From Jacaranda mimosifolia (taxonomy: Eukaryota; Streptophyta; Magnoliopsida; Lamiales; Bignoniaceae), in the NCBI GenBank assembly GCA_018894105.1, contig CM032126.1, positions 24,340,391 through 24,404,390 of the forward strand: DNA of 64,000 bases. The letters run 5' to 3'. Position 1 is the stretch's first letter; the number at the start of each line of letters is the position of its first letter. The translations under genes were made by a program, and so were the position numbers. A model generated the notes under the pieces. The model was given only the letters and a program-made list of their open reading frames with translations, was not told the origin of the DNA and ran no database searches. Below, piece by piece: positions 1-10,700 of this stretch.

Positions 1-615
1 CTTTAAGATTAATTAAGATACTTTCTTGCCATGCCTTAAATTTTTACTATTCAACATAGGAATAAAATTGATGCTAGCAGTGATATTAGCAGTAGAAGCA
101 GAATCTGAATAGAGAACAAAACAAACAAACGCACACAAGTACCAAAGCAGAAAACCAAAATGGAATTATTAATTCAAATAAAGATAAACTCAATCTTAAG
201 ATATTAGACACTCTAAATATTTCATCTTTGGACAAAGCATTAACTTATTAGTGATATTTAGGTGCAGTAATCAAACACTGATAATAAAGTAACATGTTGA
301 ATAATAAATCTTCCTTTGGGCCAATTTATTGCTCACATGTAAAACCAAAATAATTATCACTTGTTATTACTATATGTGCACATGCAATTCTACAAATATA
401 AACCTTCATTTGGGTCGATCAAGATTTATATAAGTTGCATGCACACAAACGTTTATATTTCAAAATAAATTGATTTCCACAAAAGAGGTCACTTTGGCGA
501 CATGTTGCTTCAATTAATTTATATCAAAATATATACAAACATACCAACATCAAATTAAAATTTCCCAAAATCGCCCTTTTTTATTTATTCAACTGGCCTT
601 TTAGAAGATCATCAA

Positions 616-665
<50 letters not shown>

Positions 666-695
666 TCATCATCATCATCATCACCATCATCATCA
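616..695. repeat. AAT microsatellite followed by CAT microsatellite
   Basis: About 15 uninterrupted AAT units are directly followed by a run of ATC/CAT units with one interruption (a CAC). It lies in non-coding AT-rich DNA. Confidence 0.95.
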
Positions 696-696
696 A

Positions 697-2699
697 AGGT
701 TTAGTCGAAAGAAAGACAAAAGATCAGCGGAAATCTTGATGCATTCAACAAATCTTGGCAGAAAATCCATGAAAACTTCTTTTTCTTTTTTTAAAGAAGC
801 CAACCATATCACATGAATTTAGCACACACAACAAATATACACACAACTTCTATTGGCATGCATAGCATCACCCGCACACCGCCAATTCACTCTATATATT
901 ATATATTAACAACTTTCAAATCCAATCAGTTTTAGTGGTGTTGCTTTCTTGAAAATCTAATTCACATGCTCTCAAATTCATAAAATAAAGAGATTACACC
1001 AAGAAAGTTGCTTTCAGTGATTAGTCTTAAGCCCAAATTCGTTTAATATCCCAAAAGATTAAATCCGTAAATAAAACTTTATTGGACCCATATATCCTTA
1101 AATTCAAATAGATCTACCAAAATTAATAGATTTCTCCAAGATTCAACATGAGTACCTCTAATTTTGCTTGTAGGAATTAAGCCAGATTTGTGAAAACCAT
1201 CACATAAAACCTAAGAACTATCATGCTAAATAATCAAAATCAAACTAGATGTGGAAGCATACATGGATCCATGAATACTGATGAAATCTTTTTGGTTTTG
1301 CGGTTATTGATCTTCCAAATTAGTGCATATGAATTTGGGAGAAGAGACTCTCTCTTTTCCAATGGTAGGATATCAAAAAAGAATCATACATATAATTTGA
1401 TGACTATAACCCTAATGTAACTGCATATCTTTTTTTTTTAATTTCTAATTTGGCAAATCATAAAACGAGAAATTACAAATTAGAGCGTCTGCACATATAA
1501 ACCTTTATTTTGTAAGGTAACTTAGACCTACCTAATAATTATATTACTTTAATTTGGGCCAAACCTTTTATAATAGTAAACTGCATACAATTATTATTAC
1601 TATTAATATATATATTTATATATGTTAACATCCAAAATCCAAATCTATAAACAATTTGAATATTTTATTTTTGTAGTAATAGGTAGTTAGAGTCGAATGA
1701 AATAAACATCCCACATAGAGGCGGAATGCCTCATCCTAGGATAAAGGCTTTTCATATCGGACAGAAATATAATAATTATGGACTTCATCCTTCAAAATAT
1801 GTATGTTATTAAGTTGGATAAAATAGTCTATCCATACTAATTACATAAAATAAGCAAGTCTTTATACATGTTAAAAGGTGTATTTATCTCATTTTGCAAG
1901 TCTTATACATGACTGAAGGTGTATTTCTTTCATATTAGTCGGTACATTGCAGAATATATCAAAGAAGGCTTCATGAATTATCAAAGAACAAGAATGTCAG
2001 GCATGTTTGGTGCCAAGGAAATTAGATGAAAGTTCATGGGACTAAATTTAACCATTACAATTAACATTCCATAAAGAAAATGAACATGGAATACTTAATT
2101 GCACATAATTAGTTATAAACAAAAAAAGATTTAATTTTAGAAACTGACTCCTTATTGTTGTTGAATTGCTTTTGCCACCAATTCTGGACCACCCTCGTCA
2201 TTATTGGTGAATATTATTGTAGGGAACTGAATATGTATGTGGGCTTTGGGGTGTTTGTAGTTGTAATTTAATAGAAATTTGTTTGTTTGTCAGTGATTTT
2301 TGAAAGATCTATTGAAAAATTCGTTTAGAACTAATTAAATATTTTTCATGGATGTATTTTGTTATTGTAATCTAACCAACATGTAGATGTCAATAATGTG
2401 TTTAATTACTCAAAATCAATTTCAAGTTAATGAGAGTATAATGTCAAAAATATGCCTCTTAAACAATTAAATTGTGAAATATAATGGAAAAACAAAATGT
2501 CATCAATCCCAAGTGAAATTAGAAAGGAAACTTGTGACTGTATTAAAAGTTGTGAAAATATATCATTGTTTCTTAGCACACCTTTAAGATTTATGAGTAT
2601 AGATACAATTAGTATTGGTAGACATATATGCACAATTTGTGTTGTTCAAAAAGACATGTCAATTTAATTTAAAACCTTTCTAAATAGTTATGATCTTTT
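697..2699. other. Non-coding AT-rich stretch, nothing recognised
   Basis: The few open frames here are under 70 codons, low in complexity and do not look like protein. I see no terminal repeats, splice-linked frames or RNA genes. Confidence 0.5.
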
Positions 2700-3300
2700 A
2701 GAACCAACCTTCCGACAACTTTAAATAGACCTCATTAGTATGCTCATTTCATTCATTCATTCAGTTTGTATCAAAAGCATTTAGTGCTCTGAGCATCGTA
2801 GCATTCTTAACTCTAGTATTGAGAAGAGAGTCTAATATATTTTCAGTTTTCTAGTTCTGGAGAATTGTAATGTTGCTATCTCTCAAAGTGCTCGTTGTAT
2901 ATTGGGAGACAATTACCAACTAACCATTAACACTAGTGCGGGGCAAATTTATCTTAAATAGAAAGAGCTCAACTCTTATCTCAACCAAATGAAGAAGAAG
3001 AATAAGAAGAAGAAAGGATCACACTAGTCCTAATCACTGTAGCTTCAACAATTTTAAGATGAATTTATTTTGAAGTGCGATTCATGTGCCAACAGCACAA
3101 GAAACAACAATGTAAGCACATGAGTATGGTATTAGGAAGTAATAGCAAAGATGTTGTTTTGCCTCACGATCCTGAGTGTACAAAGGTTACTGATAGAGGC
3201 TGCTCCAAAGATCTTCTAGAAATGAGATCGACATTCTGAAAATAGCGGCACATGATGTGTGAAGCCACAATGATTTATTGTGCAGAAACTAGACATTCAA
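2700..3300 (+). mobile_element. Possible LTR or leader remnant of a copia-like element
   Basis: The stretch has the texture of a plant copia LTR end and leader: CATT repeats, a pyrimidine/purine-rich transcript-like tract and a GTGCGGGGC motif. It precedes degenerate copia pol sequence on the same strand, separated by the 3,315-3,976 MITE. No terminal dinucleotides, primer site or TSD were confirmed, so this is inference from context. Confidence 0.3.
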
Positions 3301-3314
3301 TAGGGTGGTCAATA

Positions 3315-3976
3315 TAGGAGTGTTAACGGGGGCGCGGGGGGTGAGGGGTGGGGATTGGGGATAACCCTTCATCCCCTGCTCCCGCGAGGTGAAAATACCC
3401 CCCGTCCCTGCTTCCCCGTCCTCATGGCGGGTACCCCTCCCTACTTCCCCGCGGGGAGATGAGTACCCACGGGTTTGATTTAAACCCTAAACCCTAAAAA
3501 TTTATCAAATTTATAAAAAAATTTAGAAATAAAAAAAAGTACTAAAATTTTCAATAACGTAAATTATTTTGAAAGTTAAAAGATTGTCAAACATAAGTAC
3601 ATAACACACAATATTTAATTATGTTTTGCAATAAAATATTAAAAGATAAATAATATATAAATATAAATTTCAAAAAAGCATAAAAATTTGTCGATTCCTC
3701 CAAAGAAGTGGGGATGCCGTGAACTTTGGGAGAATGGAATGCAAAGGATGAAACGAAATGAACAAAAATAGGATTTGACATATATATATATATAAGAAAA
3801 TAATAATAATTTAATTTATAGCAGTTAATGGGTACCCGCAGGGATGGAGACTGTGATCTCTGCCCTCGCCTTGTTTAGCATTTCGGGGACTAAACTGTCC
3901 CCATCCCCATCCTTGAGGGGATAAAATTTTCCCCGAATCCGCCTCGCCGTAGGGACGTGTAATTTTTCCATCTCTA
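3315..3976. mobile_element. Non-autonomous hAT-type MITE (662 bp) with 8-bp TSD
   Basis: The ends are imperfect inverted repeats of the hAT TAG type: TAGGAGTGTTAACG at the left, and TAGAGATGGAAAAATTACACG on the opposite strand at the right. The 8-bp direct repeat GGTCAATA flanks it exactly (3,307-3,314 and 3,977-3,984). Both arms are rich in GGGTACCCG-like and CCCCGCG-like words, and the middle is AT-rich. There is no transposase frame. A short run of the plant telomere-type motif CCCTAAA lies at about 3,482-3,500. Confidence 0.9.
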
Positions 3977-4399
3977 GGTCAATATGTTATACAATGTATA
4001 TAATTCAATACAGATAACTAGAATTGTGGAAGCCACTAGAGAAAAAATGTTGACTTAAAGAAGTTCGCAGTTAGAAGTTCTTGGACGTTAAAAGGTTTGA
4101 TCTAAAATTTGTAATGAGTTAACTCCAAGAGATGTGAATTTTTATATGAGATACATGTACAAAACATGAATCTCAATGAATCCTTTCAAATAGCTATTAC
4201 TAGGATGTTCTTTGTAGTTATTTCAACAATCCACGTACAACATTTGTGAGAAGGTATGCCAGTCGGCTGTTCTGCATGTTTGTGGCAATAAGACACACTA
4301 TTATAGTGTCCGAGATAATTGGCAGTTCATAAGTGAAATTAAGACCGAGACTGGAAGCTAAGGTTATCGTAGAAAGATTTGAAGAACTATCTAAAGCAT

Positions 4400-5590
4400 A
4401 AGCGAAAGGAAGTAGGACTTAAAGGTTTAATAATCAGATCGAAGACTGAAAAGGATAATCAAAAGTCTGAAGTCAAATCTGAAAAGGTCCGAATGGAAGC
4501 TATTGCCAGCTTGGTCTAGCCGAGTTCAAGCATTAGCAAGGAAAGAAAGCCCTGAATGAGTAACCAAAGTGGTAAAGCTAAGAAGGCTAAAAATTCAAAA
4601 GGAAATGCCACAACTTTGGAAAGCTAAAACACCTTTCATTTAGTTGAAAGGATGACAATACCTTTAACATTAGTTCACTGTGACATATTTGATTTGAATT
4701 GTGTAAGCTAGAGGTTAGAAAAGATATTGTAGTGATTGCACACATTACTAGTTGTTGTGAAACAAATCCTAGAAGCATATAAATACTATAAGAATAAAGG
4801 TGAAAACAAGTTAACAAATGAGTAAAGGTCATTCGCATTGATAGATGTGGAAAATATAGGTATTATTTGAAGAGTTGCGTATAAAGTCTGACATTATATT
4901 GAACAGCAATCCCATATTCACCTCATTCGACGTAGTTGTTAGATGCATTAATCAAGGAAACGATGAACACTATGCTCTTGATTACTGTAGAATTGTGGGG
5001 ACAACAATTCTTTCAATAACCACATTCTACATAATAATGTAGACAAGAGGAATAATAGAGTTCCTTGAAAAGGTCACAATTCTTCCTACTAAAACCTCAA
5101 CGGTATTTGGCTAAAGTTGAGATAACTAAGTTCACATAAGTGAAAATTGGGCTTGAGATTATTAACTATCTACTTATTAGTTGTGCCAACAACAATATTA
5201 TTTATCTATTTTTAGTGAGCAAATCATCATTCCTAAAGCACATGAAGGATCAATCATTTAGTCAAAAAAAGTTATATTTCCTTGAAAATAAAGGAATGAA
5301 TATAATTCTAGCAAAAGAACATGTAGATTTGTACATGGTCTCATCACGATGATGAAGGGCCATGATGTCATGAGAGGCTAAAGTAGCTAAAATATTTGAC
5401 CCAAATTTTCTAGCTCATATATTAGAGCACATAATGTAATGGCCATTGGAAGGGAGAGTTCTTAGATATCGGAAGTACGCTTAAAATATTCATTTGTACT
5501 AAAATGATATAATGATGCAAATTTAATATCAGACACGAAAGATACTTAGTAGACAAGTGGTTAACAGTGTTTGGTTTAAGTTGAGCTGCT
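4400..5590 (+). pseudogene. Decayed Ty1/copia pol segment (integrase and reverse transcriptase regions)
   Basis: Conceptual translation in changing frames gives pieces resembling copia polyprotein, for example a VHCDIFD-like block near 4,675 and lysine-rich integrase-like pieces near 4,790-4,840. Stops and frameshifts break it throughout. Its identity rests mainly on the much clearer copia RNase H that follows on the same strand. Confidence 0.45.
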
Positions 5591-5880
5591 ATGTTTTGGA
5601 AGTCCTCTAAATAAAAATTAAATAGCTTGATCCATAATGGATATGGAGTTTATAGCTTTAGATAAAGTTGGAAAAGGAGCAGAATGACTTTGTAATTTCT
5701 TAGAAGATATTCCTTGTCGATTTAAGCTAATGCCTGATATCATGGTACATGCTGATAGTAAATTAACTATTGGAAAGGTACAAAATAAAGTGTGCATGGT
5801 AAGTCTCAAATTTACAACAGAGAGATAGCATAATGCAGTGATATCTCTTGGTGAATCTAGCATATCTGATAGAGATAAAA
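5590..5880 (+). pseudogene. Ty1/copia RNase H fragment
   Basis: Reading + strand gives the copia RNase H order: a MEFIALDK-like motif, a NFLEDIP-like block (after an in-frame stop), then VHADSKLTIG and an RHNAV-like block. The usual glutamate/aspartate acidic positions can be placed (MEFIAL and HADSK). The frame is open for about 80 codons but carries a stop between GAE and LCNF. No downstream LTR could be delimited because gypsy sequence follows at about 5,960. Confidence 0.7.
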
Positions 5881-5959
5881 TAAATACATGTTAAGGACAA
5901 CTAAGTTATGAAGGTTCATTTGAGAACTTATAAGGAGTTCATTCCTACCCATTCCTAGG

Positions 5960-6780
5960 TTGAGAAAAGTGCTACCTATTGAAGGGTATGGGTTAAGTAT
6001 TAACTTTTAATAATTCCCGTAGTTGTCAAAGCGGAGTAGACTACTTCTCCAAGTGGATGGGAGATAAACCCTTTGCACATATATAGGAGAAAAAAGTCAT
6101 AAAATTTCTCTAGAGAAACATTGGGGGCATGTTTAGAATCCCCTTCACGAGAGCAAAACTCAAGGACTAATTCCAAGAGCTCCCTATCAAAAAATTCTTT
6201 ACATTCGTAGCCAACCCATGGACCAACGGATAAACAGAGGTCACAAATAAGACTATACTCCAATACTTGAATACAAGACTAGAGTTGTCAAAGTTGCCTA
6301 GGTAGATAAACTCCTCTCCATACTATGGGCATATCGAATTACTCCCTCTATGTTTACTAAAGAATCACCATTTAACCTTGTGTATAGAGCAGAAGCTGTC
6401 ACTCGGCTGAAGTTGGAGAACTCAGTTAGAGGGTAAAAAATATGACAACCTTTAAAATACACAAGAGCTAAGAGCAAATCCCAACTTGCACTATGAAATA
6501 AGACAAGCAACATATGTTCGATTAGAGATGTACAAGGCCAAAATGGCAAAAGCATGTAATGCTAAAATGTGCCCGAGAACTTCCAAGTTGGAGACTTAGT
6601 AATGAGGAAAGTAGAAGCTTTAGGACTCCTTGGAAAATTATATGCTATATGGAGGACCTTACCAAGTAGTGGAGATTGCTAATCCTGATGCTTACAAGTT
6701 GCAAACACTAAAAGGAAGAGAAGTGCCTAAAACTTGGAATGTCTCAAACTTAAGAAGATTCTACACATAAATATATGGAC
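5960..6780 (+). pseudogene. Ty3/gypsy integrase and C-terminal remnant
   Basis: The + strand encodes pieces of a gypsy integrase in several frames: VDYFSKW near 6,035-6,055, a TNKTILQYLNTRLE-like block near 6,245, WAYRITP at 6,325-6,345, and a SPFNLVYRAEAV-like block just after it. A GPYQVVEIANPDAYKLQ-like C-terminal block follows at about 6,655-6,715. This order is standard for gypsy elements of the Athila/Tat type. Frameshifts and stops make it inactive. It lies immediately after copia RNase H, so two unrelated elements are fused or nested here. Confidence 0.8.
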
Positions 6781-7139
6781 AATTCTTGTCTCCTAACTCC
6801 CAATACTAGTCTTGTTAAATGAATTTCTTATTTAGCAGTTGCTTTTTGTTTTCGATTACTTAGAGCTTTTTCAAATTTTGTTATGCATAAAAGACCATTA
6901 TAACTTGAGGAACAACGTTTGTATTACTTCAATAAGAACTTTTTGATGTTACCTTACAACCGTGTTTGCTATTTTATTGCACAATGTTTGCAATTTTATT
7001 GCACAATGATAAATTGCAGGACTATTTTGTTTGCAATGAGACCAAAGAGGCACACACACAAACAAAAAGATAATAAAAAACAAGCAATAGGGAACATCCA
7101 ACATCAATTGAGAAATGAATAATTTTGTGCAACAATTAA

Positions 7140-7800
7140 TGAGTAAGCTATAGCAGCATTATTGTAAGATCCCCAAGGGAACATGTAGCGGTTGATATCA
7201 TCACCATTGTAACACTCCTAAAGGGACACGTGGCAAAAGACTATTGTAAGGCCCACAAAGGGGAGTGCAATACAAAGATCACTATAAAACCCTTAAGAGA
7301 GCATGTGGCAAATAAATAAACATTGCTATAAAACCTCTATCGAGGCATACATAAACAACAATAGTGTCTCCACAGGATACTCCAAGTGGCTCCCTCTATG
7401 GAACATCTTCGCGGGAGACCCCAAGGGGCTTCCTCCATGGAACATCCTTGCAAGAGACCCTAAGGAGCTTCTTCCGTGAAATATTTCCATGAGAGATTCC
7501 AAAGGGCACTCTCCACGAAACAAACAACATAGCAGTAAGATCTTGGGTGTGCATTATGGTAAGATCCCAGTGCGTGGAACTTCAATTTGCAGTAAGATCC
7601 TAGGTGCATATAGGTAAGATCCAAGGCGCATCATGATAACGACTAGACTAACACTCCCAAGGGAAACTCGTATTAACAAGTAATTACAAGAAGACCTTTT
7701 AAGGGAGACTCATAAAAACTAAGTTTGCAGTAAGACTCTCAAGGGGGCTCACACTCATGTCCTCTTCCTATTAGTCTGCATTGCGATAAGGTTTGAGAAG
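7140..7800. repeat. Diverged tandem repeats in gypsy-associated non-coding DNA
   Basis: Units of roughly 40-65 bp recur with a shared core such as GTAAGATCCCCAAGGG or GAGACCCCAAGGGGCTTCC (7,165, 7,205, 7,245, 7,280, 7,380, 7,420, 7,460, 7,550 onward). Units are strongly diverged. They follow the integrase remnant on the same strand, so they probably belong to that element's 3' non-coding region. Confidence 0.6.
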
Positions 7801-8880
7801 AAGGCGAAAAAGCAAAAAAGCATAAACACACCATAGTATATGAACAACATGTGAAGTTAAAGGAAAGCATGAAAAGCAAAGTCATCCAAGTAACTTAGTA
7901 TAGAAAAGAATTAGGAGAGTGCAAATTAGCTCAAACCTCCATATCTAAAATACGAGCTTACTCTTAACAAATGGTAGAAATCATACCTACTGTAAAACCC
8001 CCAAGGAGGCTTGCTAAAATCAAGTCTAACGATAAAATCCTTGAAGAATGCACGAATATGTGATTCAACAGAAGACCCCAAGTAAATCCGAAGCGTGAAG
8101 CTGTACATAATAAGCTAATCATTGAGGATTAGGCTCCTAAAATATTTCAAATAATTCATAGAGCACGAAACTCCACCAAAAATCTAAAGCAGTCCCCCAA
8201 GCACAATACGCCACCCAAATATTCCAAGTGACTAGAGCGGCTAAGTCTTTGTATGACCTATGAACATGAACAAATCTGGTCCTACTGGCGCATAGCAAAT
8301 GCATCCCCTTTAGTGTTGCCCATCGCGGAGATGCCGGCCTTGAAAGCTCTCTTCGCGGAATCGCCCGCCACAGAAGTACCTTCAATAGAGCCACTTACTG
8401 CATGAGTGCTTGCTGCACATGCACCCAATACATGAACGTAGAAAGACATCTTAACAACTCACCTTGGCCACAAAGACAACTTTGCAAACCTTAAAAATGT
8501 ATGTGTCTTTTGGAGAGCACAAAAATTGCAAGACATTCACTAGATGTAAAACTTCATCAGCAACCTAAAGGATCTATAAAGTGTGAAGATTCATAAGATA
8601 TTCTAAGTCCTACGCAAAATGTAAAGCCTCACTAAAAATCCAAAGTAATCTCTTGAGTCTAAAAGTTTGCCAAAAAAATTTCAAAGTTATTTGCGAAGTT
8701 TGAAATCTCTCCAAAAATTCTAAGCACTCTCAACACTAACCATTCCCCAAGTAGCCAAATTTACAAAAAGGAAAAAGAGAAAGAGGCATAGGCTTTTGTT
8801 GAGCGCCTGCACAAAGGCAAGCACTCGTTGCATGGGCTCCCTTTGTCACAGACTGGTCCCAGCCACAACTCCCTTCCCAA
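7800..8880 (+). mobile_element. Unresolved 3' part of the gypsy remnant
   Basis: Non-coding DNA with further weakly repeated words (AAATCTAAAGC-like and TAAACCTCA-like phrases at about 8,500-8,740). It ends near 8,880, where base composition changes abruptly to very AT-rich DNA. I found no LTR ends or TSD. Assignment to the element is inference from contiguity. Confidence 0.35.
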
Positions 8881-9578
8881 AAAAAATTAAATTATTATTA
8901 ATTCTTTATTATTCAATTAATTGATTAAAATTAATTAAGAGGTAAAATTAGAAGTAATTTTATAGTGTACTTTCAAAATGCAATGGTGTAAATAAAATTT
9001 TCAAATTGGAAGTATTGGACTTAATAATGCAAAAAATAATGCCTTAAGGTTAAAAAAGTTTAAAAAAATGAAAATGAATTAAAGGGCTCAATTAAACAAA
9101 TAACAATTAAATAATAGACTAATGAACCCAATAAACTAATTCTGTCAAGACAGACACTGAAATTCAATTGGGCCGAAGCCGATTAAATACTTCGCTACTA
9201 TAAATATCAACTTCCAAAATTAAAATGGGGATATTATATTATTTACAATAAACCACGAGCTCTGACTTTATTTAAAGCGTGTTTTAGGGGTAAAACTCAT
9301 TCAATTGTGTTAATTTAAAACTCCCTGTAATTTATGTATGTGGAATTATAATTTTGAAGATATATATGTATATATATGTAACAATTATGTTTGTTTAAGA
9401 AAATAGCAAATTTTTTAAAAAAATAAAAATATCTTATGAGTATTTTAGATGGCAGCCATAAAAATTAAACTAAACTGTTTAGCTTCATTTTTCGATTGAA
9501 AAATGTTTCAGACTATTGGCAAAATGAAGCTAAACAAAGCCAACATTAAGCTTTCAATATACCACCGACAAATTAGTC
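8881..9578. other. AT-rich intergenic DNA, nothing recognised
   Basis: No open frame, repeat or signal could be supported in this stretch. Confidence 0.5.
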
Positions 9579-9586
9579 CTTGAATA

Positions 9587-10408
9587 TAGGGTTGTAAATG
9601 GATATTTGAAAATTCATTTATCGTTTGCATTCGTATTCGTTTATACAAAATTTATTTGCATTTGTTTAAGGTGAATATTATTTGTATTCGATCAATAGAT
9701 ATTCAATTATAAATAGATGCGGATATGATAAATATGTATCCCATTCGTTTAATATGCGTCCGAATATATATATTTATTAAATAATATATTATTTATATTT
9801 TTAAATAAAAATCTCGTAATCTATATATATATAAATTATAATTGAAGAATTAGGAAGAAAAAAAACAATAAATTTCAAAAATTATTGTAATATAGAGAAA
9901 AAAAATTGAAGAATAAAATCAATCAACATAATTATTATTGGTTGAGTTTATAATTAATATAGTTAAATGCCATTATTAATATTAATTAGTACTAATAATT
10001 AATTATAAAGTCAATTATTAATTAAAAATTATATTATTTATTTGATTGCTTTCTTTTTAATGAAATTGCATAGTTCTTTTTATTAATTAAAAATATGTAT
10101 TTGTTATGATTCATAATAGATTCACGTATTTGGATATTCGTAAATAGATGTCTAAATAATTATCATCGACAATGAAATTAAAAAAATAATTCAAATATGA
10201 ATAAGTTTAATCAAATATGGACGCATTCGAATAATTATCATCGAATACGAATATATTCGAATTTGATCGATATCCGATTGATATGAATACGGATATTATT
10301 TTTAAATATCTGTTAAATTCGTATCCGTATTTGAATATTCGGTAAGTTAAATGGATACTAATATGAAAATAATGTATCTGATCCGTTTAATATCCGTTCA
10401 CACCTTTA
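9587..10408. mobile_element. Non-autonomous hAT-type MITE (822 bp) with degraded 8-bp TSD
   Basis: The left end is TAGGGTTGTAAATGGATATT and the right end on the other strand is TAAAGGTGTGAACGGATATT, a clear TAG-type hAT inverted repeat. The flanks CTTGAATA (9,579-9,586) and CTTGCGTA (10,409-10,416) match at 6 of 8 positions, as expected for an old TSD. Subterminal GGATATT/AATATCC and CGAATA-like words recur many times in both orientations. There is no transposase frame. It sits less than 300 bp upstream of the RIF1-like start codon. Confidence 0.85.
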
Positions 10409-10621
10409 CTTGCGTATTCATTTACATTTACTTGAGGAAATTGAAATAAAAACAAAGGCAAAAAAGTTCTATCATTTTCTCAATTTGAAATTAAATGAAA
10501 ATCTTATAAGAGTGTTATATTTCTTCTTCTTAATTTGAAAATAAAATTAGAAAATTTGAAGATAAAACAAATCATTCTATTTGCCAGCCCCACGAAATGC
10601 AAAACGATTTCCCTCGCAAAA

Positions 10622-10633
10622 TTTGGCGCGAAA
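10622..10633. promoter_or_regulatory. E2F-type binding site in the RIF1-like promoter
   Basis: TTTGGCGCGAAA fits the E2F consensus TTTSSCGC read on either strand. It ends about 67 bp before the ATG at 10,701, in the only GC-containing patch of an AT-rich promoter. E2F/DP sites are known to drive S-phase genes in plants, and RIF1 family proteins act in DNA replication control. The motif is seen directly; its use is inferred. Confidence 0.7.
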
Positions 10634-10700
10634 ATTAATGAACTCCTACTCACTAAATTAGGGCTTCTCATCAACAGCCAAGAAATCCAATTGATCAGAA

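Noticed and set aside
8137..8394. 85-codon minus-strand frame
   Set aside because: Lies in the repeat-rich tail of a gypsy remnant and shows no motif or coding bias.
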